A stretch of DNA of 64,000 bases from Catonia carolina (lineage: Eukaryota > Arthropoda > Insecta > Hemiptera > Achilidae). Position numbers and translations under genes: made by a program. Every line of letters starts with the position of its first letter. The stretch's first letter is position 1. Below the pieces are notes generated by a model. That model did no database searches and was not told the origin of the DNA. It saw only the letters and a program-made list of their open reading frames with translations. Shown in pieces: positions 10,937 through 22,300 of this stretch. The DNA lies in contig JAQMRL010000006.1 of the NCBI GenBank assembly GCA_035578175.1, positions 20,061,506 to 20,125,505 on the forward strand, written 5' to 3'.

Positions 10937-11644
10937 TTTTTTAATAAAACTTACTTCAATTAATATTATAACATAAATTCATACGAACAAAACAAAAAAA
11001 ATTTAATAATGCTGAATATTTTATGTAATTACAACGCAGTACAGTATAAAATACAAAATCTTATACATAGTCTCAAGTAACATAATGAAAAAGAAATGAA
11101 CGAAAATATATCAACTAGCAATAATAACTAATTATAAAACAAGCCTTTGGTAATAAAATACTCTCCAAATCATTAAATTTAACGAACTCGTCACTAACTT
11201 ACAATTAATGAAATAAAATTCTATACATATATGATTATTAAACTAATAAAAATTGTGTACATTTATTAAATAGATTCATAAAAAGTGCTTATCTGAAAAT
11301 CAATTAGTAACATAATAGTTATTATGAGTCAGAATAACTCTACGCAGTATAATAGCTGATTTTAAACAATAAAATTAAAAACACTGAAAAACAAAGAAGG
11401 AGAATCTAAATATTGATGTTGGAAATAATCAATAAAGAAAGCAAAAAAATGTAAAATTACTTAACAAGATTTTTAACACAATATCAACAAAATGTTTGAT
11501 AAAATGAAAAAATTGAGACAATTAAAAAACATTGACATATTTTTAGAAATTACAAAGAAGCTGAGAAAAAATTAAAATAAAAACAAAATTTTGGATAGAG
11601 TTCCATTTAGAAACGCATTTTTAATTTGTACGGTTAACGAAAAA
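10937..11644. other. AT-rich stretch, nothing recognised
   Basis: Very A-rich, without recognisable coding segments or repeat-family members. Confidence 0.4.
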
Positions 11645-12035
11645 ACTACCCATAACACACAGGTGGAGTGTCAAATTATTTACACTCAATCTCTTCGTTG
11701 CAAGGCTAAAATAAATAGTTCTGTTTCTTATCACATGGTCAGCCAATTAAATGACTGAATCATTTAAGAACAGAAGAGGTAAAGGTGTAAAAGACACTAA
11801 TCAGAGTTATCTCCTCTGAAAGTAATGAATTTCATTATACACCCAGACCCTGTGGTGAATAAAGTGAAGGTGTAATTTGAGTGGAAAAAATGTGCTTTTC
11901 AGAGGGCCTGGGATGCTTATATGCGTACTTTTCACTCAGTGAGGAAGGCAAGATAAACCACCTCACTCCTCGTTTTTCTTAGTAAAACTTCTACAGGTTC
12001 AAACCAGCCTTTCGACTAATGACCTAAACAACAAC
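11645..12035 (+). repeat. SINE1, nearly full length
   Basis: Matches the family from CTACCCATAACACACAGGTG to ACCTAAACAACAAC, with several small deletions and substitutions that close the family reading frame. Flanks are A-rich, so the target duplication is ambiguous. Confidence 0.8.
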
Positions 12036-12743
12036 TAAAAAAACAACACGACCATTCTTGAATTAACTAAACGTGTTTATTATTTTCTGTATTGGTTACA
12101 ACTGTTGAATTGTAAGTGTCTTTAAATGGAAATAAATGATTATTATTATAATTATTACTTGCTATGAAAGAACGTAGAAAGCAAGACAGTGGTACAACAC
12201 AATGAGGAAAAGGAAAGTAAAATAAAATAAAAGTTCTGTGGTTTTAGATTGATCCAATCAGGGAGAAAATAATAAGTATTTTATGAGATATATTCAAAAC
12301 GCAAAATCTAGGCCAATGTACTTTAAATTGAGATTCTATTTTGTGCGTCTTTAAAATATAGTTCTACCAAATGAATTTAAAACGAAATAAATGGTTGTAA
12401 AGATGATACTTTCAAGATTCTGTAAAAAATCTGCAAATTAAAATTTTTAAAAGCTAATGAGATCTTGCAAAGGAAATATCAAAATAATTGAACTAAAAGA
12501 TTTAATGGTGCTACTATTTTGGCAGGGACATAGCGAAGTTTGAATAAAAAAACAAAAACGTTTTTGGTAGCACTAGCATTTTCTTGTGGTATATAAATAC
12601 AACCAAATACTTATGTTAAATTAGTTAAGAATAAATTAAGCACAACAATCAAAATTATTGCACAAATTTATTCACATGGTCCAGGTAGTAACCACTTAAG
12701 TACAAACTGTTTCATTAAATGATAATTATTATTACACTTTTAT
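12036..12743. other. AT-rich stretch, nothing recognised
   Basis: No gene or repeat recognised. It abuts the target duplication of the LINE insertion. Confidence 0.4.
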
Positions 12744-12753
12744 ATTAATTAAC

Positions 12754-14024
12754 GAGAAGTGTGAACATTACAGAACCATCAGCCTAACATGCCATGCATC
12801 TAAGATACTGACCAGAATTATATACAGGAGAATAGAACAACGAGTAGAAGAAGTATTGGACGATGACCAATTTGGATTTAGAAGGAGAATGGGAACTCGC
12901 TGGCTCTGAGACTGATTATTGAGAAAAGGATACAGAAAAATAAAACTACTTTTATGGCATTTGTAGATTTAGAGAAAGCATTTGACAATCTGGACTGGAG
13001 TAAAATGTTTAAAACTTTGAAAAGGCTAGGAATTAAATACAAAGAAAGGAAAGTTATCTACAGTCTGTATAAGAATCAAACGGCTGTTTTGAGAATCGAG
13101 GGGTACGAAAAAGAGGCTGCTGTAAGAAAAGGTGTACGACAAGGTTGTTCTTTGTCACCACTAATTTTTAACTTGTATATAGAAGAGGCTATAAATGAAG
13201 TGAAGGAGAAATTTGACGTAGGAATAAAAATTCAAGGAGAAACAATAAAAATGTTGAGATTCGCCGATGATATAGTAGTATTAGCCGAGGCAAAGAATGA
13301 ACTAGAGGATGCCTTAAATGGAATGGATGAGATCTTGAGGAAGGATTACTTCATGAAAATTAATAAGAACAAAACGAAAGTGTTGTGCAGCAGCAAGAGT
13401 GGTTTAGAAGAGATGGGAAATTTAAAAGTAGGCAACGAAAACATACAGGAAGTTGGGGAATTCTGCTATCTAGGGAGTAAAATAACAAAGGATGGTAGAA
13501 GCACGAGTGATATCAAGAGTAGAATTGCTCAAGCTAGAAAAGCCTTTGAAATGAAAAACAGCTTATTGACTACAAACATTGATTTACAGATTAGGAAAAA
13601 TTTCTTAAAACATTATGTTTGGAGTGTAGCATTATACGGAAGTGAAACGTGGGTGATAGGGGCTGTAGAACGGAAGAGGATAGAAGCTTTTGAAATGTGG
13701 TGTTATAGGAAAATGTTAAAGATTAGGTGGGTGGACAAAATAAGTAATTTAGAGGTTCTTAGGCGAGTGGATGAAAAAAGAAGTATATGGAAGCATCTTA
13801 CCAAAAGAAGGGATAGGCTAGTGAGGCATATCCTAAGACATCCAGGTATTGGGCTATCAATAATGGAGGGTAACATTGAGGGAGTAAATTGTAGAGGGAG
13901 GCAAAGATTAGAATATATAAAGCAAATTACAAAAGATGTAGGGTGTTACAGGTATGTAGATATGAAACGACTTGCGCAATATGGAACAGGTTGGAGAACT
14001 GCATCAAACCAGTCGAGAGACTGA
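12754..14024 (+). pseudogene. LINE reverse transcriptase, N-truncated and frameshifted
   Basis: From 12754 the frame reads HYRTISLTCHA...DDDQFGFRRRMGTR and stops at TGA 12907-12909; a small deletion near 12900 shifts it. The remainder is open for 356 codons from Met 12954. Conserved RT blocks follow in order: FVDLEKAFDNLDW (motif A, catalytic Asp), VRQGCSLSPLIFNLYIE (motif B), MLRFADDIVVLA (motif C, catalytic DD), INKNKTKVL (motif D) and the thumb/C-terminal region YGSETWVIGAVERKRIEAFE. No RNase H or retroviral integrase is seen. The product cannot be an active element protein because the endonuclease and the first RT blocks are missing. The clade was not resolved. Confidence 0.9.
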
Positions 14025-14040
14025 TGACAAAAAAAAAAAA
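12754..14040 (+). mobile_element. 5'-truncated non-LTR retrotransposon (LINE) with poly(A) and TSD
   Basis: A textbook LINE insertion. The 10-bp target duplication ATTAATTAAC lies at 12744-12753 and 14041-14050, and the insert ends GAGACTGATGAC plus a poly(A) of about 13. It begins inside the reverse transcriptase (HYRTISLTCHASKILTRI), so the 5' UTR, endonuclease and N-terminal RT are lost. A second, shorter copy of the same 3' end lies at 48003-48199. The fairly intact RT frame (12954-14024) suggests a moderately recent insertion. Confidence 0.9.
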
Positions 14041-14050
14041 ATTAATTAAC

Positions 14051-14904
14051 ATGAATAATGTAACACTTATAATTCAGATTCTTTTAACATTTTTATAATG
14101 ACAAAATGTAGTAATATTGTGGTAATAAAACACTTAATCCTAACCTAAATTATCTATTATTAATAAAAATAAACAGTAGCATAAATTTCATTGTTCACAA
14201 ATTAGAATCAAAGTAAATTAATAATAAAAAAACACAGTTATGAAAAATGTGCTTTCAGGAAGGAAATACATGCAAATAAACCTTCTTATAAAACATTCAA
14301 AAACTTAAAAACTAAACAAACGATTTTTAAACAAATCGTTTAAAAATCTAACCACAAATTACAGAGAAATAACTTAACTTAATGTACGCACTGTTATAAT
14401 AGCATAACAAACAAAAAAACCGCGTTTAATATAGTACTATATTAAGCTGATGAGTAGATGAACTGACAAGATCATTTGCGTCGCAAAATGATACCTTGAG
14501 GCATCATGGCATTATTTAACTGCAATGGCACATCCATGATTCCACCCTGTGAGCTCAACGTGTTAAAGAAAATGGACAAAACATTTTTATCAATTGATAA
14601 AACAGAAGAAAGATATCTCGTCTGTGTAGAATGGAGAAGAACTGGTTACAACAGAGGATTTGGCTGTGGGTTCAAGATAGACAGAGGAAGCAAGGATAAC
14701 CTAGAAAGGAGTGAATGGCCTAGTGATAAAACGGCTGCTATAGTAATAATTTTACTTAAAATTAAAAGATCACTTGTTCTAAATTTAAAACTTTAAAAAT
14801 TCTATTTGTTTATGAACATTTTTGCAACATATGTAATTTCAGTGGCTTTTTCTTTCATTATTTTAAAAAGTAATACAAACACTTTGACTGGTTCAATTCT
14901 GTTT
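14051..14904. other. No clear gene; one unrecognised 96-codon frame
   Basis: Mostly AT-rich. A plus-strand frame at 14506-14796 (MALFNCNGTSMIPPCELNVL..., then YLVCVEWRRTGYNRGFG) has some coding appearance in its first two thirds, but resembles nothing I know and has no clear context. It may be a transposon or gene fragment. Confidence 0.3.
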
Positions 14905-15990
14905 ATAATTTTCTGTTTTAATCCGTCTTGATTCAGGCTCTTTATTACAGGGGAATACCTCATTACAGAGAAGGAACGTCTGAGACATCCGGTCTAGGGC
15001 TGCTACGAATTGACTAAATTTAGTGCTATGGTCTTCAAAAGTAAAAATAAAAATGAAGAAAGATAAATCTCAAAAGCAGTAGTGGACCTAGTAATGACTT
15101 GCAGGGCAGAATGTTGGCGAATTAGTAAGAAGAACAAGAATAGGCTGAAGGCAGTGGAGATGGATTATTTGAGAAGAGCTTGTAGAATCTCTCGGCTGGA
15201 ACATGTGAGAAATAAAGAAGTTAGGCCTTAAGTGGAGGTACGAGAACAATTGTGGAAAGGATAGAGATTCTGTATATAATTTTCTGTTTCAATCCATCTT
15301 GATTCAATCTCTCGGCTAGAACATGTGAGAAATAAAGAAGTTAGGCCTTAAGTGGAGGTGCGAGAACAATTGTGGAAAGGATAGAGATTCTGTATATAAT
15401 TTTCCGTTTCAATCCATCTTGATTCAGAGGCTCTTTCTTACAGGGGAATACCTCATTACAGAGAAGGAACGTGAGACATCTGGTCCAGGGCTGTTACAAA
15501 TAGACTAAATTCAGTGCTATGGTCTTCAAAAATAAAAATAAAAAAGATAAATCTCAAAAGCAGTAGTGGACCCAGTAATGACTTACAGGGCAGAATGTTG
15601 GTGAATTAGTAAGAAGAACAAGAACAGGGTGAAGGCAGTGGAGATGGATTATTTGAGAAAAGCTAGTACAATCTCTCAGCTGGAACATGTGAGAAATGAA
15701 GAAGTTAGGCCTTAAATGGAGGTGCAAGAACAATTGTGGAAAGGATAGAGAAAAGACAATTGGTTTGATATGGTTACGTATATCGAATGGAAGAGGAAAG
15801 GGTTATTTTTAAACTACCAGCCAGCCACGTGGAGGAAGAGAGGTAGACCCCGCGAAACTTGCGAAGAAGGGGGTGAGAGAGGTTATACACCAAAGACGGG
15901 TGGAGGACTGGTGGAACAGATCGAGGTGCGGAATGCGGCAGCAGCTGTAGGATCCCTGCCTAAAGAGAAGAAGACTGATTCAACAGAGAC
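14905..15990 (+). pseudogene. LINE RT C-terminal remnant with internal tandem duplication
   Basis: Segments encode VVDLVMTCRAECWRISKKN, then KNRLKAVEMDYLRRACRISR and LEHVRNKEV, the C-terminal part of a LINE reverse transcriptase (compare ...YGSECW...AVEMDFLRR...). This block occurs at about 15075-15230 and again at 15555-15715, with a third partial copy at 15307-15360. The intervening TATATAATTTTCTGTTTCAA sequence is repeated too, so the locus has been tandemly duplicated in units of roughly 120 and 490 bp. Downstream (15745-15985) comes the end of the same type of protein (WYGHV-like, GRPRETCEEGG). Stops and shifts are frequent; it is dead. Confidence 0.75.
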
Positions 15991-16011
15991 ACATTTAGAG
16001 ATATATTATAC

Positions 16012-17116
16012 CGGGTGATTCAAAACTATACTGCAATCTCTTGGGATCTCATTCTATAGCTAAAAATAAGAACAAAAGTTCATATAAACATATGCCTGAA
16101 AACGCTTAGTTAGTGAGTTACCGGGTAGCGAAAAATTTCACCTAGAACTCTGTATTCTCGGTGAAGTAAGGCCGTATAAAAATGTTAAAGGTAGTTACAA
16201 AGATACAAATACGATTGTTTCTTATGTTCTTTAATCTGAAAAATTGAATAAAATTGGTTCCAGAGCTGTAAATGCAATACTTTCAAAGGTATCTTACATA
16301 AAACACAAGAATTGGTGCAAAGAAATAACACATTTTTGTGTTTAACGTAAGATTACTTCCATAAATGGTAAATAAAAGTATATTTTTTCTTAAATAAATT
16401 TGTAGAAAATTTAATTCTGAAAAGATTCATGTGAATTACTTAGGAAAAAAATGAATAATAGATATTGAAATTTCGCTTTATTTAAAATCAAAACAGACAC
16501 ACATAAAACCCACATTTTTAACTGCATAAAATATTAACTAATAATGTAGGTTGGGAGTAACAGCTGATAATGATCAGCTGTTACTCCCAACCTAATATTT
16601 TATGCAGTTAAAAATGTGCGTTTTATGTGGGTCTGTTTTGATTTTAAATACAGCGAAATTTCAATATCTATTATTCATTTTTTCCTGAGTAATTCACATG
16701 AATCTTTTCAGAATTAAATTTTCTACAAAATAACTTAACAAAAAATACACCTTTATTTACCATTTATGGAAGTAATCTTACGTTAAACACAAAAGTGTGT
16801 TATTTCTTTGCACCAATTATTGTTTTGTATGTAAGATATCTTTGAAAGTATTGCATTTACAGCTCTGGAACCAATTTTATTCAATTTTTCAGATTTAAAA
16901 ACATAAAAAACAATCGGATTTGTATCTTTGTAACTACCTTTAACATTTTTATACGGCCTTACTTCACCGAGAATACAGAGTTCTAGGTGAAATTTTTCGC
17001 TACCCGGTAACTCACTAACTAAGCGTTTTCAGGCATATGTTTATATGAACTTTTGTTCTTACTTTTAGCTATAGAATGAGATCCCAAGAGATTGCAGTAT
17101 AGTTTTGAATCACCCT
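16012..17116. mobile_element. Foldback element: ~1.1-kb near-perfect palindrome
   Basis: The left arm (16012-~16574) and right arm (~16576-17116) are inverted copies of each other over about 540 bp with scattered mismatches and small indels. Outer ends are GGGTGATTCAAAACTATACT and its complement. The centre holds GTAACAGCTGATAATGATCAGCTGTTAC. TA or TA-like dinucleotides flank the ends, suggesting a TA-target element; the terminal GGGTGATTCA resembles the mariner relic at 5964. No protein is encoded. Its transcript would form a very long hairpin. It ends about 125 bp downstream of the stop of the 805-aa gene. Confidence 0.85.
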
Positions 17117-17241
17117 TTATATAATTTATAATTATATTTTATATTATTATTTTTATATTTAATATACTCTTTATATTTATGATACAAAAATTTAACAATT
17201 AAAATAATTATATTGAATACTCTTTTAAAATATACTAAAAC

Positions 17242-19659
17242 TCATTTGCAAAAATATGATTTAAAAACAGGTGAAATAGAGTTAAACCATTCATACTCAC
17301 AAAATTTGTTAACAAACACCAACATGACCTGCGGAGTAGGATCTAACCACTTAAGCAGAAGCAGTAAGCATTTTTTATGTATTCTATGCCTGGGATGACT
17401 TTGTTCAACAAATATTTGACTTACAATGTTTTTACTTAGCATAAACTTACATTTATACTGGTTTAATTCTAAACCAGCTACATTAGAAGTCCATTCTAAT
17501 ATTGTTTCAAACTCTTTAAGTTTCCTGTGTAACATAATCTCTGAATCATTACATGAAATAACAATATGTTTTAAAAAATAAAGCAATCTTTTGAGATCAA
17601 AAAATTCCTTTGGAAATGGAGATACACTTTCTTCATTATTTTCCGAATCAAAAGACCAATACACAAAATCTTTAAATGATTGTAAATTATGATCGCATTG
17701 GAACAAACCAAATAATAAATATGAAAGACGATCGCGATTTGATTCACCAATACAAAACTCAAGTTTTAAACTTCTAAATTTCTCTGTATCATTATTCGCA
17801 CACCACAAAAATATTTCATCGATAAATTTGTACTGGTTAGACTTAAATAATTTAAAAACTAACAGTAAAAAGCTATTGTGAAAACGTTCATCATCGAACA
17901 ATTTATTTTTGAACAAATTAAGTTTATCATTTTCTACTATATCCAAACACCATTTAAAGAAATTATCTAACATATTAAAATCTAATTTATTATTTACTTC
18001 AGAAAAATTACTTTTAAACAAGAAATTAATTACATCATAATTTGATAACAAATTTTCTTTACAAATTTGTATTGTTTCTAAACATACAATATCAGAAAAA
18101 TGATCAATAAACATATTTACATTTACCATTAATTGTTTGACGCAATTATATTTATTTAAATTATGAACAACACAATTTACTAGCTTATTAAAACACGTAG
18201 TTTTAAATTTTTTAATATCGTCTTCATCTTCTGAATCGAAATAAAAAGTGATGAATTTATTTAATTGATCAAATTTATAATCTAATACCATAACTGCATA
18301 CTCATAACAAACCTCTGGAGCATTAATAAATTTTAACCTTTCAATTTTACTTATACTACTTAAAGTAAATTTGCTGATATCACAATCACTTCTTAAAGCG
18401 TTTAACACACACGCGTACAGCAACGACCCAATGAATGTTTTTTCTTTTATTCTATTGTTTTCTCTACGAACATATTTAAAAAATTTTCTGAACATAAATT
18501 TATACTGTTTGAACCGATATTTCTTATACTTATAAAAAAGATTGTTGTACGGCGTAAGAGAATCATTATTTCTATATAAATGAGTTACGACATTATTTAA
18601 TAAATTTGACCTTGTTTTGGCTGCCGATCTGTTATCACCTGTATATTCACTTATAACATTTAATAGCAACATGTTTAAGAATTTAATAAAATTACCTTCA
18701 TTGAAATACGGAATAATATATCTAAAAGAATCAAATAATTTTATATCATAAAATGAAAATACTTCAATGTCAATCGTGTATTCGATTGTGTTTCGTAAAT
18801 ATCTAGTCAATTTCGGTACTAAGGAATACATGTTTACATTATTAAAAACATAACTCAAAAATTTTGCAAGATGTCTTAACTTCTGTTGTTCATCAAACTT
18901 AGACCAAAGAAACAAAATTACTTCTTCATGTGAATCTCTTAACGGATAAATTTGTCGAATATAGAACAAGAAAACATTTTCTTCAACAGTTAACACGCGA
19001 TTTGTATTCGTTGTTAATCTTAATAAATTAGAACATATTCCTGGAGTGATCAATCCAATTACAGGATAAGAATTTATGATGCGTAACATTGCATTACGAT
19101 TCAATAACCATGAAGAAAGATCTGTTTTTGATGCAATAAAATTTTTCTCTTCTAGTAAACAATAAGAGCAAGCAAGTATGTATTTAAGTTTATCAGACAA
19201 TTGAGGTAGACCACATAATTTCCTTGCACTTTCTTTGTAGTTAATTAAACCCAAAGAATTCCATTTTATACAGTCTAAATAATCAACATAATTTACTTCT
19301 ATCTCATCTTCAAAAAATCTTTTTATATTATACAATTTATTGTGCGTATAAACCCAATTCAGTATTTCACAACCAATTAATAAATTAATATCTAAAAACT
19401 TCATAACAATAGGACCCGGTAATTTTTTGAAAATACCCTCTTCCATTTTCATTGCCAATTCCAAAAATATGTTGCAAACTCTTTCATTATAACCAGTATC
19501 TTCGTGTGATTCTTCATAAAATTCGGATGTCAAATCACAAAATAATTCTTTGAGTTTTTCTACAACTACTGGTTGCTTCCAGTATGTTTTGGCAATACTT
19601 AGACATGTAGAATGTTCTAGTGAAGAAATGGAAAAATATTTTTCTAAAGCATTAGCCAT
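17242..19659 (-). CDS. Uncharacterised 805-aa helical protein, single coding exon
   Basis: An uninterrupted 805-codon frame in this AT-rich DNA cannot be chance. The start is well defined: AAAAGATGGCTAATGC has a good context and an in-frame TAA sits two codons upstream. On the minus strand a pyrimidine-rich TTTGGTCTTTTTAG lies about 90 bp upstream, so a non-coding 5' exon is likely; candidate donors (GTAAGT) lie at 20521-20516 and 21920-21915. A candidate poly(A) signal ATTAAA lies near 17163-17158. The protein has no signal peptide or membrane span. It is rich in Leu, Phe, Asn, Lys and Tyr in regularly spaced amphipathic helices, suggesting a helical-repeat solenoid, with a basic stretch at residues 377-407 and an acidic DSEDEDD at 475-481. 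No transposase, RT, zinc-finger or enzyme motif is visible. I do not recognise the family. Confidence 0.85.
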   Translation of the reverse strand: MANALEKYFSISSLEHSTCLSIAKTYWKQPVVVEKLKELFCDLTSEFYEESHEDTGYNERVCNIFLELAMKMEEGIFKKLPGPIVMKFLDINLLIGCEILNWVYTHNKLYNIKRFFEDEIEVNYVDYLDCIKWNSLGLINYKESARKLCGLPQLSDKLKYILACSYCLLEEKNFIASKTDLSSWLLNRNAMLRIINSYPVIGLITPGICSNLLRLTTNTNRVLTVEENVFLFYIRQIYPLRDSHEEVILFLWSKFDEQQKLRHLAKFLSYVFNNVNMYSLVPKLTRYLRNTIEYTIDIEVFSFYDIKLFDSFRYIIPYFNEGNFIKFLNMLLLNVISEYTGDNRSAAKTRSNLLNNVVTHLYRNNDSLTPYNNLFYKYKKYRFKQYKFMFRKFFKYVRRENNRIKEKTFIGSLLYACVLNALRSDCDISKFTLSSISKIERLKFINAPEVCYEYAVMVLDYKFDQLNKFITFYFDSEDEDDIKKFKTTCFNKLVNCVVHNLNKYNCVKQLMVNVNMFIDHFSDIVCLETIQICKENLLSNYDVINFLFKSNFSEVNNKLDFNMLDNFFKWCLDIVENDKLNLFKNKLFDDERFHNSFLLLVFKLFKSNQYKFIDEIFLWCANNDTEKFRSLKLEFCIGESNRDRLSYLLFGLFQCDHNLQSFKDFVYWSFDSENNEESVSPFPKEFFDLKRLLYFLKHIVISCNDSEIMLHRKLKEFETILEWTSNVAGLELNQYKCKFMLSKNIVSQIFVEQSHPRHRIHKKCLLLLLKWLDPTPQVMLVFVNKFCEYEWFNSISPVFKSYFCK

Positions 19660-20771
19660 CTTTTAAAATGAGTACAAAACTGAACTTCACTCACAACAAA
19701 ATCTTTTGGACACAAGCTGCAATTCCTGTCCAATATGTTTTCATACCTAAAAAGACCAAATAAAAATTGATTAGATACTGTTAAAAGCTAATAAATACAC
19801 AATTTTTTACTAAACATTTTCTAATGTTGTTTCTAATGCAGTTAGATATACTAAGTACATAATACCAACTTGACAATTACAAAAAAAATTATTTGTAAGC
19901 ACACTTATATAAAGTCCAGCCTCTTTTAGTTTGCTCCTAATGTAAACAAATAATGACGTCACTTAGCATGCACATTATATCAAAATGTGTACACGCTGAT
20001 TAAAAAGTAACAACAACATACTTTCAAAAGATTTAAATACAAAATACTTTTAAATTTTTTTTTCTAAATGAAATTATTAGGCCTACATCACACCATGACT
20101 GATATTTTAAGTACCTACTTATAATTTAAAAGATAGTTAACTTAATAGGAATACGACATGCGTAAAGTCGTAGACTCTAGCGTGCACCCTGTAGTTGGTG
20201 GCTTTTGTTTGTTGACAGTAGGAGCAAACTAAGAACAGCTGAACTGTAGTAGGCCTACAATATTAAGATTTAAATTAAAACACAATTCTGAAACAGGATT
20301 AGAGTATTGCTTGAGTCCCAGCTGCGTGTAGTTGGAAGGAATGCAGTGCGTTGTTATAGTAGTGGGAGACTGAATGAGTTAGTAGTGTTTCACAGCTGAT
20401 GCATTCGTAGTGGTAGCATGTACTAACTAGACTAAAAAAATATTCTTATCATCCGGCGCATTAATTTAACAAATACCTATCAGGTTATTAACTTTGTACG
20501 ATTCGTGATATTTAACTTACCAATATATATCAAAATTTGTAAATAAATAATTGTAATAAATACAAACAAACATGTTAAATACGGAAAGTTTAAAAACGAA
20601 TGTTTTGTATCAGAGTAATACAACAATCATTCTCCCAGCATGCATCACTCATTTATTATACCTCACCCGTACCCTTCACCACACAACTACTTGGAGCTTG
20701 GAACCACACAATAGTAGAGACCCTTATTTTCTTTGGGTACACAAAACACTTTAAATAATCTTGTACATCAG
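19660..20771. other. Upstream region of the 805-aa gene
   Basis: Includes a likely splice acceptor (about 19748, minus strand), a CRE-like TGACGTCA at about 19953-19960, and a more GC-balanced part at 20155-20400 that could include promoter or 5' UTR exon sequence. No coding exon is recognised. The assignments are inference. Confidence 0.35.
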
Positions 20772-21145
20772 TTCTTTAGGTCATCAGCTAAAAGGCTGGT
20801 TTGAACCTCTAAAGGCTCAACTAAGTAAAACGAAGAAGGAGGTGATTTACCTTCCCTTCCTCACTGAGTGCAAAAGTATGCTTATCAGCATACCAGGCCC
20901 TCAGAAAAACACACACTTTTCACCCTTTAAATGATACCTATTTTTCATTCACCACAGGGTTGGGTGTATAATGAAATTCATCACTCTCCGAAGTGATAAC
21001 TCTGATTAGTGTCTTATACATCTCTATCCCTTCTGTTCTAAAATGCTTCAGTCATTTCATTGGGTGAACAAGTGATCAGAAATAGAGCTATTTTTAGTAG
21101 CCCTAAAACTACGAGTGCAAGTAATTTAAAACTCTGCCTGCCAGT
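20772..21145 (-). repeat. SINE1, nearly full length
   Basis: On the minus strand it runs from CTGGCAGGCAGAG-like sequence to GATGACCTAAAGA. Several substitutions and deletions show it to be an older copy. Confidence 0.75.
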
Positions 21146-22300
21146 AATGTAAATTTGCAAAAGTAAATTTTGAAAGCTTTTGAATTATTTAATTAACAAA
21201 AAAAAACCAACAAGATTAATACAGGCAATTTTTTTCAACATGATGATTTCCACAAACCCTGTAGCAAAAGACTAAGTGCTGGGTTGAGCAGAATCTACCT
21301 AGCTTAATAATTAAATTAATTTTACTTTTCATCCCAAAGTACAAAATTTTAACATCGTTAGCGGTCATCATAAGACACTTCAGAATCCACTTACCACAAA
21401 ACTGTAAGATACGTACTTGTATCTGTTACTTAGTAACTGTGCATCAATTATGATAATCAGGAGCTTCACATTTAAAGCATAAATCGTTTAAATTCTGGAT
21501 GATGTTCGAGACTAACAATGTCGATGTAAATCATAAGGTAGCACAATGCCTTCTAAAGTGCAAACAAAATAAATGTTAAAATATCTACCCATAAGAATCA
21601 AAATGTTCATAAGCTGAAAATACCTACTAGATAAAATAAAGCACACAACCCTGGTTAACTATTTATGCATGGGCTTGCAATCATGTTACGTTTATTGCAT
21701 GCAACGAAGTATCTACTAACACAAAGAAACCTCATACAACGTGCCTAGAAGAAAAACTCCATCTTGTAAAACACTGCTGAGTTATCACGCTGTACAAAAT
21801 CATTACTTAGCTGATAACGGCGCAGATACTATTGTCAAAATAAAGTCAATTAAATTCTCAGAGAGTCTGGATTTTACCAGAGACGGGAAAGGAAATACGC
21901 ATCAATAAGAAAATACTTACTAATAATCATCTTCAGAATTCACAACTCAAGAGATTCAGCTTCCCGACTCGATGGCAACATGACGCAAAGAACACAATTA
22001 CCAATTGAACCGATTGAAAAATTAATCATCCAGTGGCGAGTTAAACTCCCACCACGAATCAAACATAATGGTCACGTGGTAGAGTTCTAAGCACAGTTTG
22101 AATAAAATCAGGAACCGAACTCATGAAATCGAACTACGCGGAAAACTATTAAAATAACAAGCATAGAAACTGTAAGTTCAAACGCAACAGTCTGCGAACC
22201 AGTACTAAAGCATGATCATTTACAGGGCGTATCCACTGACAGTCAAGGGGGCAGATGTCTTACTAGATGAAAAAATAGTACCGTTTTGAGTTATACTATT
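21146..22300. other. No gene recognised; possible 5' exon of the 805-aa gene
   Basis: On the minus strand the segment above 21921 ends in GATTATTA followed by GTAAGTATTT, a strong donor motif, in a locally less AT-rich stretch (21940-22100). It could be a non-coding first exon. Nothing else was recognised. Confidence 0.3.
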
